From contig JAPLSY010000012.1 of NCBI GenBank assembly GCA_026398415.1, forward strand, positions 1-32,000: a stretch of 32,000 nt of DNA, in the 5' to 3' direction. Below are positions 24,177-32,000 of this stretch, piece by piece. The number at the start of each line of letters is the position of its first letter. Positions within the stretch are counted from its first letter, which is position 1. The notes under the pieces are model-generated. The model made no database searches. It was not told the DNA's origin and saw only the letters and a list, made by a program, of their open reading frames with translations. Source of the stretch: Kiritimatiellota bacterium (GTDB taxonomy: Bacteria > Verrucomicrobiota > Kiritimatiellia > JAAZAB01). A program made the position numbers and the translations under genes.

Positions 24177-24257
24177 ATCGTTGCACATTCCCAAGTTCCA
24201 ACGCGTTCTGTACTGGCACCCTAAAGAATTTGTCCGCTAAACACGGGCCATGTTCCA

Positions 24258-24662
24258 TTAGGATGCCGGCTTCTTCATGATTTCCAGGCGCAGCACTTCG
24301 CTGGCTGGCACGAGGATAACCGATTCCTCGGTTTTATCCGTTTTTCGGACTGTGATGATCAGCACTTGTCCGCGGGCCTTGATATCTACGCACTCCAAAA
24401 GGTTGGGGGCTTTAATACTGGTCCCGGGTCGGTCCTTGAAATAAATGCGGATATCCTGGGCGTCCGGGCAGGCTTCACGGGCGGCCTGCCAGGCTGCCAC
24501 CCAGTCGCATGCGCGCAGTTCCGAGGGTGGCATCAAATTTACGTCTTTGTCGCCGGTCTGCACGGGGATAACGGCGATCATCGATTTCCTGACATCATCG
24601 GCCGAGGCCATGGCCACGGCAACCAGGATTGTCAGTACTAAAACGCTCCATTGTTTGTTCAT
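24258..24662 (-). CDS. Small exported protein, function unknown
   Basis: The protein is 134 residues. A signal peptide (MNKQWSVLVLTILVAVAMASA, cleavage before DDVRK) is followed by a compact domain with two predicted helices (DWVAAWQAAREAC) and strands (DIRIYFKD, GQVLIITVRKT, ESVILVPASEVLRLEIM). No family is recognised. AAAGGAGG lies 10 bases before the start, and a reasonable promoter sits at 24735-24708. guaA follows 81 bases downstream on the same strand, so the two may share a transcript, although no functional link is evident. Confidence 0.78.
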   Translation of the reverse strand: MNKQWSVLVLTILVAVAMASADDVRKSMIAVIPVQTGDKDVNLMPPSELRACDWVAAWQAAREACPDAQDIRIYFKDRPGTSIKAPNLLECVDIKARGQVLIITVRKTDKTEESVILVPASEVLRLEIMKKPAS

Positions 24663-24707
24663 AATTTTTTGCCTCCTTTATTGATTGGCGTTACCCGTCA
24701 GTTCCAA

Positions 24708-24735
24708 AATGTATTCATGAAATTTCACGTATCAA
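24708..24735 (-). promoter_or_regulatory. Candidate promoter of the small exported protein gene
   Basis: On the minus strand TTGATA (24735-24730) is followed after 16 bases by TACATT (24713-24708). This is a fair match to a housekeeping promoter, about 46 bases upstream of ATG 24662. Confidence 0.45.
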
Positions 24736-24874
24736 ACTTCATGTGCTATATCAGGAATGCGCGCCGTTGGCAAGGAAAACAAGGTAGAAATCAAGGTGGT
24801 TGGCGCTGATTTCGGGGCGTATTTCCGGCTTTCCTTAAGGCGTAAATTTGATATACATTTAAACGTGGTTGCTG

Positions 24875-24903
24875 TTGATAACATGTATTTCAGGTTATAT
24901 AAA
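24875..24903 (+). promoter_or_regulatory. Candidate promoter of the sialidase-like gene
   Basis: TTGATA (24875-24880), a 17-base spacer and TATAAA (24898-24903) make a good promoter about 148 bases before ATG 25051. The 388-base gap 24663-25050 is AT-rich and otherwise holds only the divergent promoter at 24708-24735. An open frame across 24757-25017 has no ribosome-binding site and looks non-coding. Confidence 0.5.
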
Positions 24904-25050
24904 AAAACAACGTGCAGGATTATTTGCTCTTCACGCAGGACGAAGCAGGCAAGCGGTCGTCGAAAATCCGGCGATGGTCAAAAAATCAAACTTCGGATAA
25001 AAAAGGTGCAACGGTAAATTCCGTCATGGATTTATGAAGGAGACACACAG

Positions 25051-26160
25051 ATGAGTACAAGCAAGTTTCTCAGGGCGGAGTCGGACTGTATCGTCGGCAA
25101 GCGGAGACGACTGGAGCGGTTTCTTATCTGCTCCACACAAGGCTATTTCCCCGTGCTGGTGCGCACCGGCAGACAATCGCTGGCAGTGATCTTGCGTACC
25201 GGCGGAACCCATGTGTCCGCGAGCGCCACCCTGGCGGTGTCGACCTCAAAAGATGGCGGCAAGTGCTGGAGCGACCCTGTCCAGATCACGCCGCGCTGGG
25301 AAGACAGTCGCAACCCGGCGTTCGGCGTGAATGCCAAGGGTGACCTGCTCGCCGCCTACTGGAAGGCGAGCATGGACTGCTACGTGGACACGCCCAACGG
25401 CCTGCAATGGAAGAATGGGCTCAAAGTCAAGGGCAAGGTGCCGACGATGTTTGTGCGCCGCAGCGCTGACAACGGCCGCACGTGGAGCAAGGAATGGGCG
25501 TATAAGTCGGAACTGCTCACGCTTCCGTCGCCTTACGGCCGCATTATCGCAGCGCCCGATGGTACGCTGCTGATGCCCGTCTACGGCACTTCTCGCAAAA
25601 AGCGTAAGGGTGTGAACGACATCAGCATCCTGCTGCGCAGTCGCGACGGCGGCAAGACCTGGGGCGACGAGTCGCTGGTGGCGGTTGGGCACAACGAAAC
25701 GTCGTATACCTTCCTTCCGGGTGGCCGCTTGCTGGCCGTTGCGCGCTGCGAGGTTCCCTATAGCGATCACGTGGCGACCCTGTTTAGCGATGACGGTGGG
25801 CGCACTTGGAGCAAGCCCGTGCCGGTTACGCGGCGCGGTGAGCACCCGGCCGATCTGACCGTGCTCGCAAGCGGTGCTCTGCAGCTGACCTTTGGCCGCC
25901 GAATCCGGCCGATGGGCTGCGGGGTGCTCTTCAGTGCGGATGGCGGCACGACGTGGGACACAGACCACGAGGTGTTACTGGCCGGTGACGGCATCCGCAC
26001 TGGCGACCTCGGCTATCCGTCCACGGTGCAGCTTGCCGATGGCACGATCGTGACCGCGCTCTATTACGCCAGTGGCTCGGATACCGTCAACGACTGGGGC
26101 GGCTGGGGTGATGTCTCCTGCCAGGCCATCCGCTACCGCGAGGAGGACATCCGGGCATGA
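25051..26160 (+). CDS. Sialidase-like protein with five Asp-box (BNR) repeats
   Basis: The protein is 369 residues. GAAGGAGA lies about 8 bases before ATG 25051. Five Asp-boxes of the form SxDxGxTW mark a six-bladed propeller: SKDGGKCW (66-73), SADNGRTW (138-145), SRDGGKTW (197-204), SDDGGRTW (246-253) and SADGGTTW (295-302). Exo-sialidases and related glycan-acting enzymes share this fold. No signal peptide is seen, so it may be cytoplasmic or use another export route. The first 25 residues are basic. Without a clear catalytic Arg triad and Tyr/Glu pair assigned, true sialidase activity is uncertain. Its TGA overlaps the ATG of a truncated second gene of the same kind. Confidence 0.85.
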   Translation: MSTSKFLRAESDCIVGKRRRLERFLICSTQGYFPVLVRTGRQSLAVILRTGGTHVSASATLAVSTSKDGGKCWSDPVQITPRWEDSRNPAFGVNAKGDLLAAYWKASMDCYVDTPNGLQWKNGLKVKGKVPTMFVRRSADNGRTWSKEWAYKSELLTLPSPYGRIIAAPDGTLLMPVYGTSRKKRKGVNDISILLRSRDGGKTWGDESLVAVGHNETSYTFLPGGRLLAVARCEVPYSDHVATLFSDDGGRTWSKPVPVTRRGEHPADLTVLASGALQLTFGRRIRPMGCGVLFSADGGTTWDTDHEVLLAGDGIRTGDLGYPSTVQLADGTIVTALYYASGSDTVNDWGGWGDVSCQAIRYREEDIRA

Positions 26161-26311
26161 GAATACTCACATACGGGATCGTGTTCCGGAGTGTACCCGG
26201 AAACGATCGGCAGAACTGCGCTTTCACACCGGTGGCAGTATTGCCGGGAGGGCGCTGGCTGTGTAGCTGCCGGATGGCGATATTCTCGTCGTAGACTACG
26301 CCGGTCCCGAC
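26157..26311 (+). pseudogene. Collapsed second sialidase-like gene
   Basis: An ATG overlapping the sialidase stop (ATGA) opens a 45-residue frame containing GIVFRSVPGNDRQ and CAFTPVAVLPGGRWLCS, which reads like the first blade of a sialidase. It stops at TAG 26292-26294. A different frame at 26267-26311 reads LPDGDILVVDYAGPD, like the last blade of such proteins. The middle, perhaps 300 residues, is gone. The deletion may have joined the two similar LP-G-G/LPDGD blade segments. The 3' part overlaps the tail of the convergent pyrF. The family resemblance is by eye. Confidence 0.55.
26177..26208. terminator. Hairpin between convergent sialidase-like and pyrF genes
   Basis: GATCGTGTTCCGG (26177-26189) pairs with CCGGAAACGATC (26197-26208) around a 7-base loop with one bulged base. 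There is no T-run on either side, so it is a weak candidate for a shared terminator. It falls inside the truncated sialidase-like frame. Confidence 0.35.
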
Positions 26312-27006
26312 GCATTCCTGATTTCATTTAGAATCGCCAGGGCGGCGGCCCGGGGATCCTTAGCCTCGAGAATCGGTCGGCCCACCACCAGGAAATTGGA
26401 TCCGGCCCGGACGGCCAGGGTAGGGGTAGCCACGCGTTTTTGATCGCCCAGGGCGCCATCTGCCGGGCGAATGCCGGGGGTTACCAGGAGCGGTCCCGGG
26501 CCGAAGTGCTGGCGCAGGTGTTCAACTTCCTGGGCCGAGGCCACAAGTCCATCCATTCCGGACGCCAGCGCAAGTTCGCCCAGCGCCAAGGCCTGGTCTT
26601 TCAGCGCGCGGCTGATGCCGATTTCCGTCAGGTCTGTCTGGTTCAAACTGGTGAGCGTTGTGACGGCGATCAGTTTTGGGGCGTGCGCACCGGCGGCTTG
26701 CGCCGCTTGTGCGGCGGCTTTCAGCATGGCGCGTCCGCCGGCGGCATGCAGTGTCAGCATACCGATGCCGTGCTGCGCGGCGGCAGCGACCGCGCGTTCG
26801 ACCGTGTGGGGGATGTCGTGCAGTTTAAGATCGAGAAATATTTTTTTTCCCTGGGCGCGGAGCGTTTCCAATGCGCGCGGCCCTTCCGCCGCGAACAATT
26901 CCAGGCCGACTTTGAACCAGAGTATTTCGCGGGGCAGACCTTGGAGCAGGTCGGGCAGGGATTGCGAGGACGGCATATCGAGCGCGACAATCAGTTGCGG
27001 TGGCAT
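26296..27006 (-). CDS. pyrF: Orotidine 5'-phosphate decarboxylase
   Basis: The enzyme makes UMP from OMP, the last step of pyrimidine synthesis, in the cytoplasm. It has 236 residues, the normal size for the short bacterial type. It starts LIVALDMPSS with AAAGGAGCG about 9 bases before the ATG. The catalytic signature FLDLKLHDIPHTV contains Asp59, Lys61 and Asp64. The phosphate-binding segment LVTPGIRPA and the late VVGRPI motif are present. The last few codons (RNASGPA) overlap the remnant of the second sialidase-like gene on the other strand, so the C-terminus may have been altered by that deletion. The rRNA promoters lie divergently just upstream. Confidence 0.95.
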   Translation of the reverse strand: MPPQLIVALDMPSSQSLPDLLQGLPREILWFKVGLELFAAEGPRALETLRAQGKKIFLDLKLHDIPHTVERAVAAAAQHGIGMLTLHAAGGRAMLKAAAQAAQAAGAHAPKLIAVTTLTSLNQTDLTEIGISRALKDQALALGELALASGMDGLVASAQEVEHLRQHFGPGPLLVTPGIRPADGALGDQKRVATPTLAVRAGSNFLVVGRPILEAKDPRAAALAILNEIRNASGPA

Positions 27007-27061
27007 GGCAGGCGCTCCTTTTTGTAGCCAGCGTTAATCCCTGAAATTTTTTTTAAAAAAC

Positions 27062-27090
27062 TTGACGCCGGCGATGCATTCGGCTAAAAA
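27062..27090 (+). promoter_or_regulatory. Candidate upstream rRNA promoter (P1)
   Basis: TTGACG (27062-27067), a 17-base spacer and TAAAAA (27085-27090) form a promoter-like pair just downstream of an A/T-rich tract at 27045-27061. Confidence 0.45.
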
Positions 27091-27151
27091 ACCCGCTCGA
27101 AGTATGTCGGAAACCGCTCTTTATAAAAACAAAATAATTTAAAAAAACTTG

Positions 27152-27179
27152 TTGACAGCGGCGTATGATTTGATAGAGT
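27152..27179 (+). promoter_or_regulatory. Candidate main rRNA promoter (P2)
   Basis: A perfect -35, TTGACA (27152-27157), is followed by a 16-base spacer and TAGAGT (27174-27179). The A-rich tract 27121-27149 immediately upstream resembles an UP element. The leader from here to 27422 contains no gene, only boxA and hairpin-forming sequence. Confidence 0.6.
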
Positions 27180-27277
27180 TAAAGACTAGTTAGGGAAAAG
27201 GCCGTTCTTTTTGGAAACGTAGGCAAAGGACGGCATCATGAACGCCGTTCACGATGCGTGCTTTTTTTACGGTTCAT

Positions 27278-27290
27278 TGTTCTTTGACAA
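27278..27290 (+). promoter_or_regulatory. boxA antitermination site in the rRNA leader
   Basis: TGTTCTTTGACAA matches the boxA that loads the Nus antitermination complex on rRNA transcripts. An identical 13-base copy lies before the 23S gene at 29584-29596. Confidence 0.75.
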
Positions 27291-27422
27291 CAGAATCTGC
27301 ACATACATACATTTCGAGTCGGAAGTGGTGTGATTTGTGAATAAGCTCATGTTCTAAGTTAAGAATAGTAAGCGATGCCGGTTGATCTGGTAACGGGTCA
27401 GTCGGATATCGCGACCGTTTAT

Positions 27423-29015
<1,593 letters not shown>

Positions 29016-29213
29016 TATCAACGTTCCGTACGCGTAAAGCGCACGGGGCAATGAGAGGTCAACTGTCCCGAAATCGGGATGGGGTCGCCTCGGGCAACCG
29101 AGGTGGTTGGTAATGCGAGCAGGAGCTTTGAAGCAAGTCACACCTCTTCCGGTTCGAAAAAAGCTGGATGCGCAGATTGCTGTTGAATGGCGGCGACCGG
29201 GGCGTCAGCATTG

Positions 29214-29290
29214 ATGATTTATGATTGCTGATTGCTGATTTTTCCAATCAAGATGGTAAATCAGAAATCGGAAATTAAAATCAAAAATGG
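29214..29290. repeat. Heptamer-type repeats in the 16S-tRNA spacer
   Basis: GATTGCT occurs twice in tandem (29223-29236) with a degenerate third copy. It is followed by an inverted-orientation series, AAATCAG, AAATCGG, AAATTAA (29258-29278). CTGATTT (29235-29241) and AAATCAG (29258-29264) can pair as a small hairpin. A related degenerate tract (GCGATTTTGGATTTTTGATT) follows tRNA-Ile at about 29498-29517. The remaining spacer, 29008-29213, holds no recognised feature. Confidence 0.65.
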
Positions 29291-29294
29291 GATC

Positions 29295-29370
29295 GGGGGC
29301 ATAGCTCAGTTGGCAGAGCACGAGCTTTGCAAGCTCGGGGTCGCCGGTTCAAGCCCGGTTGCCTCCACCA
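29295..29370 (+). tRNA. tRNA-Ala (anticodon TGC)
   Basis: The gene is 76 bases including the encoded CCA. The acceptor stem GGGGGCA pairs with TGCCTCC, including the G3-U70 pair that identifies alanine tRNAs. The D-loop has AGCTCAGTTGGCAGAGC, the anticodon TGC is at 29328-29330, and the T-loop has GGTTCAAGCC. It lies in the rRNA spacer. Confidence 0.97.
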
Positions 29371-29411
29371 TGCTTGGCGCGTAACGTAGTGGGGAGCGAA
29401 AATGAGATCGG

Positions 29412-29488
29412 GGGCGTGTAGCTCAGTTGGTTAGAGCGCGTCCCTGATAAGGACGAGGTCCCTGGTTCGACTCCAGGCACGCCCACCA
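29412..29488 (+). tRNA. tRNA-Ile (anticodon GAT)
   Basis: The gene is 77 bases including CCA. The acceptor stem GGGCGTG pairs with CACGCCC, the anticodon GAT is at 29446-29448, and the T-loop is GGTTCGACTCC. It follows tRNA-Ala, the reverse of the usual Ile-then-Ala order in bacterial rRNA spacers. Confidence 0.97.
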
Positions 29489-29583
29489 TAATAATTTGCG
29501 ATTTTGGATTTTTGATTTTAGGCGTCGGGACGCCTTTGCGGGCGGATCAGGCGTGTAGATTTTGAAGCTCCATTGTGGAGCGT

Positions 29584-29596
29584 TGTTCTTTGACAA
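29584..29596 (+). promoter_or_regulatory. boxA antitermination site before 23S
   Basis: TGTTCTTTGACAA is identical to the leader copy at 27278-27290. A second boxA in the spacer reloads the antitermination complex before the 23S gene. Confidence 0.75.
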
Positions 29597-29662
29597 TTGC
29601 ATAGAGGGTAAAACAAGTACAATCTACTTGTGCTCGGGTAGGCGAGACCAGGCAAATGTATT

Positions 29663-32000
<2,338 letters not shown>

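Noticed and set aside
24757..25017. 86-codon plus-strand frame before the sialidase-like gene
   Set aside because: No ribosome-binding site. It is Lys/Arg-rich AT-biased sequence and overlaps a good promoter for the downstream gene.

Overview
The window is bacterial chromosomal DNA of moderately high G+C. It ends in an rRNA operon (16S, tRNA-Ala, tRNA-Ile, partial 23S). The 16S reads GGAGGCTGC in the position-338 region and CCGCGGTGATAC at the 515 site. These departures from the commonest bacterial sequence, with the gene content (many exported proteins, several secretin paralogues, a sialidase-like protein), suggest the PVC superphylum, perhaps Kiritimatiellota or Lentisphaerota. That placement is inference; no database search was possible.

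Layout. 1-1160 is a decayed margin: a RAYT (REP-associated tyrosine transposase) running off the left edge, the first codons of an IS4-like transposase, and a frameshifted small membrane protein. 1172-2947 holds a sugar isomerase-type TIM barrel, a small membrane protein and a flavodoxin-like protein. 3050-8413 is a tightly overlapped minus-strand efflux operon: TetR regulator, outer-membrane factor, MacA-like adaptor, MacB-like ATPase and permease.

8685-22605 is the most unusual part. Ten minus-strand genes encode three different secretins, two paralogous Ig-like lipoproteins, three other exported proteins, an ankyrin protein and an AT-rich B12-type radical SAM enzyme. They fall into three gene blocks. 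Each block is headed by the same promoter element, ATTAC-N18-ATTAC-N6-GTAAT on the plus strand, with a -10-like hexamer at a fixed distance. The third copy lies in the divergent gap shared with a response regulator and histidine kinase. The simplest reading is a co-regulated envelope or secretion regulon controlled by that two-component system. No secretion ATPase, inner-membrane platform or pseudopilin is in view, so the secretins are orphans here.

22632-27006 is mainly housekeeping or accessory: guaA, a small exported protein, a five-Asp-box sialidase-like protein followed by the collapsed remains of a second one, and pyrF. From 27007 onward comes the rRNA operon, with two candidate promoters, two boxA antitermination sites, an Ala-before-Ile tRNA order and heptamer-type repeats in the spacer. 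Related heptamers also occur inside one of the secretin genes.
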